From an uncultured Aquabacterium sp. (GTDB lineage: Bacteria > Pseudomonadota > Gammaproteobacteria > Burkholderiales > Burkholderiaceae_C): a stretch of 64,000 nt of DNA. Position numbers and translations under genes: made by a program. Positions 50,109-58,578 of this stretch are shown here, piece by piece. Below the pieces are notes generated by a model. It searched no databases and was not told where the DNA came from. It worked only from the letters and a program-made list of their open reading frames with translations. Within the stretch, counting starts at the first letter, position 1. Each line of letters opens with the position of its first letter. Location of the stretch: NCBI RefSeq assembly GCF_947366995.1, contig NZ_CANBCC010000010.1:1-64000 (forward strand). Reading direction: 5' to 3'.

Positions 50109-50167
50109 CACCTTCAGGGCGGGGCTCGCGTGGCGGGCCCTTTCATTGAACCCAACAGGAGCGAACC

Positions 50168-50620
50168 ATGGAACGCGACGACATCATCGATGTGCTCAAC
50201 GACCTGATCGAGAACAGCCGTGACGGCCAGTACGGCTTCAATACCTGCGCCGAACATGTGAAGTCCCCCGAACTGCGCGACATCTTTCTGGCACGCGCCA
50301 CGGCCTGCCAGACCGCCGTCTCGGAGTTGCAGGTGCTGGTCAGCGAGTGCGGGGGCACGCCCGACGATGGCGGCTCGATCAGCGGTGCGATGCACCGGGG
50401 TTGGGTGGCCGTGCGGGGCACCCTGAGCGGCTACACCGACGTGGGCATGCTGGAAGAGTGCGAGCGCGGCGAGGACGTCGCCAAGGCCCGTTACGAGAAG
50501 GCGCTGTCGCGCCCGCTGCCCGAGCCGATCCGGGCCGTCATCGAGCGCCAGTACCAGGGTGTGTTGCGCAATCACGAGCAGGTCAAACTCCTGCGTGAGC
50601 GCTATCGCACTGCGGTCTGA
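50168..50620 (+). CDS. PA2169-like four-helix-bundle protein (DUF2383)
   Basis: A 150-residue ferritin-like helical protein: VLNDLIENSRDGQYGFNTCA, LARATACQTAVSELQVLVSE, ECERGEDVAKARYEKAL and HEQVKLLRERY. This is the PA2169/DUF2383 family, commonly stress-induced; metal binding is suspected but not shown by the sequence. Ribosome site ACAGGAGCGAACC. Confidence 0.88.
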   Translation: MERDDIIDVLNDLIENSRDGQYGFNTCAEHVKSPELRDIFLARATACQTAVSELQVLVSECGGTPDDGGSISGAMHRGWVAVRGTLSGYTDVGMLEECERGEDVAKARYEKALSRPLPEPIRAVIERQYQGVLRNHEQVKLLRERYRTAV

Positions 50621-50676
50621 CAGACCACAGGGCATTTTTGCCGGAAAGCTTGCCGGCAGCCGAGAGGAGCGATGTG

Positions 50677-51120
50677 ATGCAGAGAATTGCCGATGTGATG
50701 ACGCGCGGTGTGGAGGTGATCGCCCCGGACGCGACCCTGCAGATGGCGGCCAAGATGATGGACGACCTGAATGTGGGCGCGTTGCCGGTGTGCGACAACC
50801 GGCGGCTGGTGGGCATGATCACCGACCGCGACATCACCGTGCGGGCCACAGCCAGTGACCTGCGACCCAGCGAGGTCCGGGTCAGCGACATCATGACCGA
50901 ACACCCGAGGTGGTGCCTGGAGTCACAGACACTGGAGGAGGTGGCTCAGCAGATGAGCGACGTCCAGGTCCGCCGCATTCCGGTGCTCGACGAGGACAAC
51001 GAGTTGATCGGCATTGTGTCGCTGGGCGACATCGCTGTCCGGGAGCCCGAGGCGGTGCAGGACGTGCTGCGGGAGATCTCTACCCCCTCGGAACCGGACA
51101 GGCCGGCCGCATCGACCTGA
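50677..51120 (+). CDS. CBS-domain pair protein
   Basis: A 147-residue protein made of two CBS motifs (IADVMTRGVEVIAPDATLQM...GMITDRDITVRA and VSDIMTEHPRWCLESQTLEE...GIVSLGDIAVRE). Such stand-alone pairs bind adenine nucleotides and sense energy charge. The ATG at 50677 follows GAGAGGAGCGATGTG. It lies 57 bases after the DUF2383 gene and probably shares its promoter. Confidence 0.9.
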   Translation: MQRIADVMTRGVEVIAPDATLQMAAKMMDDLNVGALPVCDNRRLVGMITDRDITVRATASDLRPSEVRVSDIMTEHPRWCLESQTLEEVAQQMSDVQVRRIPVLDEDNELIGIVSLGDIAVREPEAVQDVLREISTPSEPDRPAAST

Positions 51121-51133
51121 TCGGCGTGGCACG

Positions 51134-51171
51134 AAAACAGGCCGGCGGCCGCCCTGGGCGACGCCGGCCTG
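51134..51171 (-). terminator. Intrinsic terminator of the exported PRC gene
   Basis: A 10-base stem CAGGCCGGCG / CGCCGGCCTG. Read on the minus strand it is followed by TTTTCG. It lies between convergent genes. Confidence 0.78.
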
Positions 51172-51177
51172 CCTGCG

Positions 51178-51669
51178 TCAGCGACGCTCGCTCGTGCCGC
51201 TGCCGCCTTCGAAGAAGCGTCGGTTGGTGTTGCTCCAGCCTTCCTCCACCACGTTGGGCCACTTGTCCGGCTCGAAGCTCGGTGCGCGCTTCAGGCGCTC
51301 CTTGTCGATGTCGAGCAGGCGATGGTCACGGCCAGGGACGGAACGCAGTGCGCTCCAGGGCACGGCATGCAGACGATCGCCCAGACCGAGGAAGCCGCCC
51401 GTGGCCACAATGGCGTAAGACACCGCGCCCTGGCGGTCGAGCACAATGTCCTTGATGTCACCGACCTTCTCGCCCTGCAGGTTGCGCACGTCCGACCCGA
51501 TGATCTTGCTGACGCGGTAGATGCGTTGCCAGTCCTCGCTGCCCTGACGTGTCGTGGTCGCCGAGCCGGTGCCTGCGGCGCCGGTTCCCGTGGTGGTGCC
51601 TTGTGCGTGGCCCGATGACAGGGCGATGGCCAGGCCCATGCCGGCCGCGATCCGGATGACTTGCTTCAT
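51178..51669 (-). CDS. Exported PRC-barrel domain protein
   Basis: A 163-residue protein with signal peptide (MKQVIRIAAGMGLAIALSSGHAQ), a short Gly/Thr linker and a PRC barrel (VSKIIGSDVRNLQGEKVGDI, AVSYAIVATGGFLGLGDRLH). Related to the cytoplasmic PRC protein at 19370-19795 but periplasmic. Ribosome site AAGGAGTAAATC. Confidence 0.9.
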   Translation of the reverse strand: MKQVIRIAAGMGLAIALSSGHAQGTTTGTGAAGTGSATTTRQGSEDWQRIYRVSKIIGSDVRNLQGEKVGDIKDIVLDRQGAVSYAIVATGGFLGLGDRLHAVPWSALRSVPGRDHRLLDIDKERLKRAPSFEPDKWPNVVEEGWSNTNRRFFEGGSGTSERR

Positions 51670-51717
51670 GATTTACTCCTTGTAATGAGAAAGAAGAGGG
51701 AGACAACACGGTGAAGG

Positions 51718-51734
51718 CGGCAAACTCCATGCCC
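51718..51734. promoter_or_regulatory. Predicted sigma-54 promoter of the exported PRC gene
   Basis: Minus-strand GGGCATGGAGTTTGCCG; GG-N10-GC. Predicted +1 near 51708, 39-base leader. The plus strand also keeps GG-N10-GC (CATGC at -12), which would start near 51744, ahead of the hybrid kinase at 51782. Confidence 0.7.
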
Positions 51735-51781
51735 AAAGGGCATCGAGCGCCCCTGGGGTGCACTGTGTTCCGCCTTCCTCC

Positions 51782-54700
51782 ATGCCCATGAAACCGCTGC
51801 CCCTACAGGGACTGAACCGGCCTCGCGGCCTGCGCCTGCAGTGGCCGGTCGCTTCACTGCGCACCTACCTGCTTGCCGTCATCGTGGTGGCCACTGTGCC
51901 GCTGGCTGCGCTCACGTCGTGGTTGATGGCGCAGGAGATCATGGCGGTGCGCCATCAGATGACACTGGGCCTGACCCAGATGGCCGGCTCGCTGGCGTTG
52001 ATGGTGGAACGCGAGCAGGTGTCTTCGATCGACGCGCTGACCATCCTGTCGCATTCCACGTCATTGCGAGAAGGCGATCTGGCCAGCTTTCACATGCGGC
52101 TCGCCCGAAAGCCGCTGGTGCGCCCGACGTGGCGTCGTGTGGTGCTGACGAGTCCCGAGGGCGTGGTGCTGCTGCGCAGCGACGAGGCCTATGCGCCCGC
52201 CGTGGCCCAGGCCCGCGACGAACCCCAGCCTCTGCCCGACGGGGTGCTCCCGCCGCCGCGGATCAGCGGGCTCAAGGGGGGGGCTGGCGCCGACCTGTTC
52301 TCGCGCATTGCCGTGCCGGTCGAAGTGCACGGCAAACTGGCCTACTGGCTGGCCGCCGACATCCACGCGTCGGCATGGCAGAGCCTCATCGGCCACATGC
52401 AGGCGCCACAGGGCGGCTTCGTGACGGTGTTCGACGAGGGCTATCGCATCGTGGCCCGCTCGCTGCATCCCGAGCGCTTTCTGGGCCAGGTGCTGCCTGA
52501 AGACGGACGGCGACAGATGGGCGTTCGGTCCGCCGGCTTCCAGAAAAGCACCCTGCTGGAGGGCGGGGACACCTATGTGGCGTGGCAGCGCATCCCGATG
52601 TCGCAGTGGGGCATCGGGGTGGGGGTGGCCGCGGCGCCGCTGGATCGCAGCAACATCATGGCGATCTCGATGGCCTTGCTGGCCGGCGCCCTGTCTCTCA
52701 TGGCCGGGATCGGCCTGTCGCTGTTCGTGGTCCGGCGGGTGAACCAGCCCCTGCATGCACTGGCCACGGGCGGCGCTTCCGCGGTGCCGGGGGACATCGC
52801 CGTGCGGGAGATCGGCCTGTTGCGCGATGCGATGAAGGCTGCCGAGGCCCAGCGTGAGCAGGCGCGCGAGCGGCTGGAGGCCAAGGCGGCCGAGTTCGAG
52901 ACGCTGTTCAACACCAGCCCGATCGGCCTGTCGATCACACAGGACCCCGAGTGCCGGATGGTGCTGCGCAACCCGGCCAAGGTGGCGATGTTCGGCATCC
53001 GCGATGGCGAGCCGGCCCGCTACGAGATGCTGCAGGACGGCGAGGTGCTGCCCACGGCCCGGCATCCGCTGCAGCGCGCGGCACGTGGCGAAACCGTGTG
53101 GAACCAGGAAGTGGAAGTGCGCCACCCTGATGGCCGGGTGCTGCGCCTGCTGGCCTTTGCTGTGCCGCTGCTGGACGGCCATGGCCATGCGCGCGGCGCC
53201 ATTGCCACGTATGTCGACATCACCGAACGCATGCTGGCACAGGAGCGCCTGATGCGCGCGCGCACCCGGCTGCAGGACAGCCAGCACCTGGTGGAGCTGG
53301 CCCAGGAGGCGGGCGATGTGGGCTTCTTCGACCATGTGGTGGCCGCCGACACGGTCACCATGACGTCGGGCCTGGCGCGCCTCTTCGGGCTCGAGCGGCG
53401 TGCGATCGAGACGAACTGGGTCGGCTGGCTTCGCCATGTGCGTCCGGATGACGCCCGCGCACTCGAGGTGTTGCTGCAGCAGGCCTGGCGCGACCAGCTC
53501 GAGCAGGTCACCTTCAAGTTCCGCACCGCCGGGCAGATCGACATCGAGCGCTGGCTGTCGAGCCGCATGGTCATCCTCTATACCCCCGAGGGCGTGCCCA
53601 CCCGGATGATCGGGGTGATGGTCGACGTGACGGTGCAGCAGCAGATCGAGCATGAGCGCGCCCGGCTCATCGCGCAGGAACACCAGGCGCGGCTGGAGGC
53701 CGAGCGTGCCAACCGCGCCAAGGACGAATTCCTCGCCATGCTGGGCCACGAACTGCGCAATCCGTTGAGTGCCATCTCGGCCGCGATCGAGGTGCTCAAC
53801 CGCATCAGTTCGCAGGACGAGCAGGCGGTGCGGGTGCGCACCATCATCACGCGCCAGACCCGGCACCTCGCCCGGCTCATGGATGACCTGATGGACGTGG
53901 CGCGGGTGATCGCCGGCAAGATCCACCTGTCGCGTCAGCCCGTCAACCTCGGCTCGATGGTGCACCGCCTCGTCAGCACCATGCAGATGGCCGGGCTGTT
54001 GCAGGATCACCCGGTGAGCCTGGACGTCGAGGAGGTGTGGGTTGACGGCGATGCCATGCGGCTCGAGCAGATCGTCAACAACCTCGTGACGAATGCCGTG
54101 AAGTACAGCGCGCCGGACAAGCCCATCCAGGTTCGGGTGGTGCGGGCCGACGGGCGTGCCAGGCTGGAAGTGATCGACCAGGGCCCGGGCATCCCCGAGG
54201 CACTGCTGCCCCACATTTTCGACCTGTTCGTGCAGGGCGAGCGGACGCTGGACCGCCGTCAGGGTGGGCTCGGGATCGGCCTGACCCTGGTGCGACGGCT
54301 GGCAGAGCTCCACGACGGCGAGGTCAGTGTGCAGAGCAGCCCGGGAGGCAGTGTGTTTGCCGTGATGCTGCCGGCCATCGCCCCGGTGCAGCCAGACCAT
54401 GTCGAGCGCACCGGCGAGGTGCCCGCGCCGCGCACCGTGGTGCTGGTGGAGGACAACCCCGATGCCCGCGAGGCGCTCACCACGATGCTCACCCTGCAGG
54501 GCCACGAGGTCCACGGCGAGGACAACGGCAAGGACGGCCTTGAGCGTCTGCTGGCGCAGCGGCCGCACCTCGCGCTGGTGGACATCGGGCTTCCGGGGCT
54601 GACGGGCTACGAGGTGGCCCGGCAGGCGCGCGAACGGGGGCACACCGGCTGGATGATCGCGGTTTCGGGCTACGGACAGCCACACGACGTGCAGCAGGCG

Positions 54701-54796
54701 CTGGAGGCGGGCTTCGATGCCCACATGGTGAAGCCCATTGACAGCGATGCCCTGACCGACTGGCTGGCGCGGCCTCCCCGGGGGGCGGGCATGTGA
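51782..54796 (+). CDS. Hybrid sensor histidine kinase, paralogue of 42605-45682
   Basis: A kinase of about 1004 residues. TM1 (LLAVIVVATVPLAALTSWLM), periplasmic sensor with DLFSRIAVPVEVHGKLAYWL, TM2 (MAISMALLAGALSLMAGIGLSLF), a PAS (FETLFNTSPIGLSITQDPEC), a second PAS, HisKA (LAMLGHELRNPLSAIS, His near 654), ATPase (NNLVTNAVKYSAPD, GGLGIGLTLVRRL) and a receiver (LALVDIGLPGLTGYE, near 933). Start ATG 51782 has no strong ribosome site; ATG 51788 is possible. Its close resemblance to the other hybrid kinase points to gene duplication with sensors tuned to different signals. Confidence 0.93.
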   Translation: MPMKPLPLQGLNRPRGLRLQWPVASLRTYLLAVIVVATVPLAALTSWLMAQEIMAVRHQMTLGLTQMAGSLALMVEREQVSSIDALTILSHSTSLREGDLASFHMRLARKPLVRPTWRRVVLTSPEGVVLLRSDEAYAPAVAQARDEPQPLPDGVLPPPRISGLKGGAGADLFSRIAVPVEVHGKLAYWLAADIHASAWQSLIGHMQAPQGGFVTVFDEGYRIVARSLHPERFLGQVLPEDGRRQMGVRSAGFQKSTLLEGGDTYVAWQRIPMSQWGIGVGVAAAPLDRSNIMAISMALLAGALSLMAGIGLSLFVVRRVNQPLHALATGGASAVPGDIAVREIGLLRDAMKAAEAQREQARERLEAKAAEFETLFNTSPIGLSITQDPECRMVLRNPAKVAMFGIRDGEPARYEMLQDGEVLPTARHPLQRAARGETVWNQEVEVRHPDGRVLRLLAFAVPLLDGHGHARGAIATYVDITERMLAQERLMRARTRLQDSQHLVELAQEAGDVGFFDHVVAADTVTMTSGLARLFGLERRAIETNWVGWLRHVRPDDARALEVLLQQAWRDQLEQVTFKFRTAGQIDIERWLSSRMVILYTPEGVPTRMIGVMVDVTVQQQIEHERARLIAQEHQARLEAERANRAKDEFLAMLGHELRNPLSAISAAIEVLNRISSQDEQAVRVRTIITRQTRHLARLMDDLMDVARVIAGKIHLSRQPVNLGSMVHRLVSTMQMAGLLQDHPVSLDVEEVWVDGDAMRLEQIVNNLVTNAVKYSAPDKPIQVRVVRADGRARLEVIDQGPGIPEALLPHIFDLFVQGERTLDRRQGGLGIGLTLVRRLAELHDGEVSVQSSPGGSVFAVMLPAIAPVQPDHVERTGEVPAPRTVVLVEDNPDAREALTTMLTLQGHEVHGEDNGKDGLERLLAQRPHLALVDIGLPGLTGYEVARQARERGHTGWMIAVSGYGQPHDVQQALEAGFDAHMVKPIDSDALTDWLARPPRGAGM

Positions 54797-54803
54797 CTTG
54801 CCC
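54787..54803 (+). promoter_or_regulatory. Predicted sigma-54 promoter of small gene 54850-55095
   Basis: GGGCATGTGACTTGCCC; GG-N10-GC with TTGC. It overlaps the stop codon of the kinase gene. Predicted +1 near 54813, 37-base leader. Confidence 0.75.
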
Positions 54804-54849
54804 CTCCTGTGCAGCGCCCTTCGGGGGCACCAAAACAGGAGGTTTCGGG

Positions 54850-55095
54850 ATGTGGTCACATGACCTGCATGAACAGTACCGTCGGCTGCGTGCCGATCTG
54901 GAGGCCGCTTACCGGGCCCCGGTGTGGGACAGCCGGTTGATCGACCGGCTGGCCGATGCACTGGCCCGACTCGAGCGGCGCGCCATGCCGCCGCTGGCCG
55001 GTCTGGCCGCCCCGTTCAGTTCGTGGCCGAAGGCGGCTCCGGAGGGGTCGACGGGGCGCACGGGGCACGCCACTCCTCAAGCAGCGTCGCGGTGA
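54850..55095 (+). CDS. Small hypothetical helical protein
   Basis: An 81-residue product, unrecognised. The first 50 residues form amphipathic helices (HEQYRRLRADLEAAYRAPVW, DSRLIDRLADALARLERRAM); the tail is Pro/Gly/Thr-rich. The ribosome site AGGAGG before ATG 54850 and a sigma-54-type promoter support it. Its last 80 bases overlap the convergent gene 55016-55234. Confidence 0.65.
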   Translation: MWSHDLHEQYRRLRADLEAAYRAPVWDSRLIDRLADALARLERRAMPPLAGLAAPFSSWPKAAPEGSTGRTGHATPQAASR

Positions 55096-55234
55096 GCGTG
55101 TCGCCCCGCGTCCGGGCCATCTCGATGAGGGCCTTCACGTTGCCCTCGTCCACCCATTCGTGTCCGGTGCCGCGCTGCAGCCGTCGGTAGATTTCGGCGA
55201 TGTCAGGCGGGGTTTGCGCTTGCGGCGTGCTCAT
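55016..55234 (-). CDS. Small hypothetical protein
   Basis: A 72-residue product, unrecognised. It is helical and charged ([40 protein letters not shown]) with a Pro-rich end. The ATG at 55234 follows CGAAAGGAGCGACC. The own promoter at 55267-55283 supports it being expressed. Confidence 0.68.
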   Translation of the reverse strand: MSTPQAQTPPDIAEIYRRLQRGTGHEWVDEGNVKALIEMARTRGDTLTATLLEEWRAPCAPSTPPEPPSATN

Positions 55235-55266
55235 GGTCGCTCCTTTCGTGATGCGGTGCACCGGTC

Positions 55267-55283
55267 CGGCAAGCGGCATGCCG
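55267..55283 (-). promoter_or_regulatory. Predicted sigma-54 promoter of small gene 55016-55234
   Basis: Minus-strand CGGCATGCCGCTTGCCG; GG-N10-GC. Predicted +1 near 55257, 23-base leader. Confidence 0.75.
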
Positions 55284-55318
55284 TCGTGGTGTGGCGCATC
55301 AGCGCGCGGGCGGTTCTT

Positions 55319-55335
55319 CGGCACGGGCTTTGCCC
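55319..55335 (+). promoter_or_regulatory. Predicted sigma-54 promoter of the cytochrome oxidase gene
   Basis: CGGCACGGGCTTTGCCC; GG-N10-GC with CACG. Predicted +1 near 55345, 41 bases before ATG 55386. Confidence 0.68.
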
Positions 55336-55385
55336 GCCGAAAGCAGCCTTGCCACGCCGATGCCCCACACGGACGCCCGCACGCC

Positions 55386-56977
55386 ATGGACTCCCTCACG
55401 CACCACGCCACGGACCCGCATGACGGCCACGCCATTCTTCATGGCTGGCGACGGTGGCTGTATGCCACCAACCACAAGGACATCGGCACCCTTTACCTCC
55501 TGTTCTCTCTCACCATGCCGTGCTCGCACTGCTGATCCGCGTAGAGCTGTTCCAGCCCGGGCTGCAGCTCTCTTCCCCGCACTTCTACAACCAGCTCGTG
55601 ACCATGCACGGGCTGATCATGATCTTCGGGGCGATCATGCCGGCGCTGGTCGGCTTCGCCAACTGGATGATTCCGCTGTTGATCGGCGCCTCGGACATGG
55701 CATTCGCGCGGATGAACAACTTCAGCTTCTGGCTGATGGTGCCGGCCGGCGTGCTGCTGATGGCGACCTTCTTCGTGGACGGTGGCGCACCAGCCGCGGG
55801 CTGGACCCTGTATCCGCCGCTGAGCACTCAGATGCCGGGTGGCATGGACCTGGCGATCTTCTCGCTGCACCTGCTGGGTGCCTCGTCCATCATGGGCGCC
55901 ATCAACATCATCGTCATCATCCTCAACATGCGCGCGCCCGGCATGACGCTGATGAAGATGCCGATGTTCTGCTGGAGCTGGCTGATCACTGCCTACCTGC
56001 TGATTGCCGTCATCCCGGTGCTGGCTGCGGCCATCACGATGGTGCTGTCGGATCGACAGTTCGGCACGAGCTTCTTCAACCCGGCCGGTGGCGGCGATCC
56101 CGTGATGTTCCAGCACGTGTTCTGGTTCTTCGGGCATCCGGAGGTCTACATCATGATCCTGCCGGCCTTCGGCATCATCAGCCACGTCGTGACGGCCTTT
56201 GCCCGCAAGCCGCTGTTTGGTTACGCCTCGATGGTGTATGCCACCGCGGCCATCGCAATCCTCAGTTTCATCGTGTGGGCCCACCACATGTTTGCCACCG
56301 GCATGCCGGTGACAGGACAACTGTTTTTCATGTACGCGACGATGCTGGTTGCCATTCCGACCGGTGTGAAGGTATTTAACTGGGTGGCCACCATGTGGCG
56401 CGGCAGCATGACGTTCGAGACGCCGATGCTGTTTGCGGTGGGGTTCATCAGCGTGTTCTCCATCGGGGGGCTCAGCGGCGTGATCCTGTCCGTTGTGCCG
56501 ATCGACCTGCAGGTGCACGACACCTACTACGTCATCGCGCATTTCCACTATGTGCTCGTGGCGGGCACGCTGTTCGCGATGTTCGCGGGCTTCTATTACT
56601 GGGCGCCGAAATGGACGGGCGTCATGTACAACGAGTGCCACGGGCAGTGGCACTTCTGGGTGTCGATCGTCAGCTTCAATGTGACGTTCTTCCCGATGCA
56701 CTTCCTGGGGCTGGCCGGCATGCCCCGCCGCTATGCCGACTACCCGATGCAGTTCGCCGATTTCAACGCGATCGTTTCGGTTGCGGCCTTCGTGTTCGGT
56801 CTGGCTCAGGCCTGGTTCGCGTTGTTCATCGTGCTGCCCATGCTGCGCAAGCGCGGCCTGCCTGCGCCGGCCAGACCGTGGGAGGGTGCACAGGGCCTCG
56901 AGTGGACGCTGCCCACGCCCTTGCCCGCGCACACCTTCGAGACCCCGCCGGACTTGCAGGGTCATCGCATGCCGTGA
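55386..56977 (+). pseudogene. ctaD: Cytochrome c oxidase subunit I, frameshifted near the N-terminus
   Basis: The start [15 protein letters not shown]...[21 protein letters not shown] (from ATG 55386) is canonical but runs into TGA at 55533. The remainder continues in another frame from about 55516 ([16 protein letters not shown]). Comparison with the family suggests about 16 bases, coding for roughly FFVGG, are missing from helix I. Downstream all metal ligands are intact: TMHGLIMIFGAIMP, WFFGHPEVYI, VWAHHMFATG and IAHFHYVL. No other oxidase subunit lies nearby. It is either a recent pseudogene, a sequencing or assembly deletion, or recoded. Confidence 0.85.
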
Positions 56978-56990
56978 GGGGGCCTTGCGC

Positions 56991-57007
56991 GGGCATGTTG
57001 CTTGCCC
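56991..57007 (+). promoter_or_regulatory. Predicted sigma-54 promoter of the heptose-phosphate kinase gene
   Basis: GGGCATGTTGCTTGCCC; GG-N10-GC with CTTGC. Predicted +1 near 57017, 33 bases before ATG 57050. Confidence 0.78.
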
Positions 57008-57049
57008 CCCTGGGGGCATCTTCTTCAACCCGAAAGGCAGAGACCCCTC

Positions 57050-58015
57050 ATGGCCCAATCGACCTTGCGCGTGCTGCTGGTGGGCGACGTGATGCTGGAC
57101 CAGTACTGGGACGGCACCGCCTGCCGGATTTCGCCGGAGGCCCCGGTGCCCGTGCTCAGCGTGAAGGGCCAGCGGGCCCGACCGGGCGGCGCCGCCAACG
57201 TGGCGGTGAACCTGGCTGCGCTCGGGTCGCCGGTGACGCTGCTGACGCCGCTCGGGGACGACGAAGCCGCCGACGAACTGGTCGACATGGTGGTGGAGCA
57301 GGGGGTGACCCTGGAAGCGGTGCGACAGGCGGGCTATGCCACCACCCGCAAGATCCGGTGTGTGTGCCGCGGCCAGCAGCTGCTGCGGGCCGACTTCGAG
57401 GTGCCTGTGCCACAGGCTGCCGTGAACCGCTTGAGCCACCGCTTTGCGCGGCTGCTGCCCGAGCACGACATCGTGGTGCTGTCGGACTATGCCAAGGGCG
57501 CGCTCACGGAGTGCGCCGATTTCATCCGCGTGGCGCGCGAGGCGGGCAAGCCGGTGCTGGTCGACCCGAAGGGGCGCCACATGGCCCGTTATGCGGGGGC
57601 GACGCTGCTCAAACCCAATCTGGCCGAGTTCACGGGCTGGGTGGGCGAGCCCGACGATGAAGCCCATTTCTGCCGACTGGCTCATGCCTTGCGCCAGAGG
57701 CTGAGGCTGGAGAACCTGCTGGTGACGCGCGGTGAGGCGGGCATGAGCCTGTTCACGGCGCGCGGCGTGTTTCACCAGCCGGCCCAGGTGCGCGAGGTGT
57801 ACGACGTGTGCGGGGCGGGTGACACCGTGCTGGCCGCGCTCACGCACCTGATCGCGCTTGGCGAGGCTGTGCCCGAGGCCATGCGCTGGGCGAACGCCGC
57901 GGCCGGCATTGTCGTGGGCCGATCGGGCACCGCACAGGTCACGTACGAGGAGGTGGCGGCCAGCCTGCACGTCCCTCGATCGAGCAGCCCGACCTGGTTG
58001 TCGGCGGCGTCCTGA
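57050..58015 (+). CDS. rfaE1: D-glycero-beta-D-manno-heptose-7-phosphate kinase (RfaE1/HldA type, PfkB family)
   Basis: A 321-residue sugar kinase: VLLVGDVMLDQYWDGTACRI, RPGGAANVAVNLAALG, LSDYAKGAL, VDPKGRH, KPNLAEFTGW and catalytic VCGAGDTVLAAL. These are the hallmarks of the kinase half of HldE. The nucleotidyltransferase half is a separate convergent gene just downstream. It phosphorylates heptose-7-phosphate at C1 on the way to NDP-heptose. Confidence 0.92.
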   Translation: MAQSTLRVLLVGDVMLDQYWDGTACRISPEAPVPVLSVKGQRARPGGAANVAVNLAALGSPVTLLTPLGDDEAADELVDMVVEQGVTLEAVRQAGYATTRKIRCVCRGQQLLRADFEVPVPQAAVNRLSHRFARLLPEHDIVVLSDYAKGALTECADFIRVAREAGKPVLVDPKGRHMARYAGATLLKPNLAEFTGWVGEPDDEAHFCRLAHALRQRLRLENLLVTRGEAGMSLFTARGVFHQPAQVREVYDVCGAGDTVLAALTHLIALGEAVPEAMRWANAAAGIVVGRSGTAQVTYEEVAASLHVPRSSSPTWLSAAS

Positions 58016-58034
58016 TCGCTGCCGGCGCGCGGCG

Positions 58035-58577
58035 TCAGCCGCGTTGGGGCTCGATGCCCAGCCGGCGGAGGATGCCCGTGCTGCTGTGGCCGGCCACGAA
58101 CGGCACAGCCAGCGCCCGGCCGCCCCACTGCGCCACCAGCGCGGCCTCTGGCAGGCGGGCCACGTCGTAGTCACCGCCTTTGACATAGAACTCAGGGCGG
58201 AGGCGTGCCAGCAAGGCCAACGGCGTGGCTTCTTCGAACACGGTGACGGCCGACACGGCCTCGAGTGCCGCCAGCACCCAAATGCGGTCGGCGGCGGTGT
58301 GCACAGGGCGGCCCGGGCCTTTGCCCAGGCTGCGCGCAGACGCGTCACTGTTGACGCCCACGATCAGCGAGGCGCCCAGTGCACGGGCAGCCTGGAGCCC
58401 CTGCACGTGGCCGCGGTGCAGCAGATCGAACACCCCGTTGGTGAAGACCCATGGACGAGGCAGCGCGGCCAGGGCGTCAGGCAGGCGGTCGACCGGATGG
58501 TATTTGGCCGGCCTATCCGGGCCAGCCGGCCCCGTCGACATCACCGCGGGTGTGCCGGCGGGGCAGGGTGCCGTCAT
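58035..58577 (-). CDS. rfaE2: D-glycero-beta-D-manno-heptose 1-phosphate adenylyltransferase (RfaE2/HldC type)
   Basis: A 180-residue cytidylyltransferase-fold enzyme: FTNGVFDLLHRGHVQGLQAA (HxGH), GVNSDASARSLGKGPGRPV, and FYVKGGDYD with the ending STGILRRL. It transfers a nucleotide to heptose-1-phosphate. ATG 58577 lies right behind the outer-membrane protein stop; an in-frame ATG at 58541 is possible. It is co-transcribed with the barrel gene and convergent with the kinase gene. Confidence 0.9.
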   Translation of the reverse strand: MTAPCPAGTPAVMSTGPAGPDRPAKYHPVDRLPDALAALPRPWVFTNGVFDLLHRGHVQGLQAARALGASLIVGVNSDASARSLGKGPGRPVHTAADRIWVLAALEAVSAVTVFEEATPLALLARLRPEFYVKGGDYDVARLPEAALVAQWGGRALAVPFVAGHSSTGILRRLGIEPQRG

Positions 58578-58578
58578 C

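Noticed and set aside
50630..50657. GGGCATTTTTGCCGG and the following GCTTGCCGG before the CBS gene as a sigma-54 site
   Set aside because: No GG-N10-GC arrangement exists there; the gene lies 57 bases behind DUF2383 and is probably read through.
55493..58348. Minus-strand open frame of about 950 codons opposite the oxidase and kinase genes
   Set aside because: Low-complexity His/Arg/Gly composition typical of an antisense frame; it crosses two real genes.
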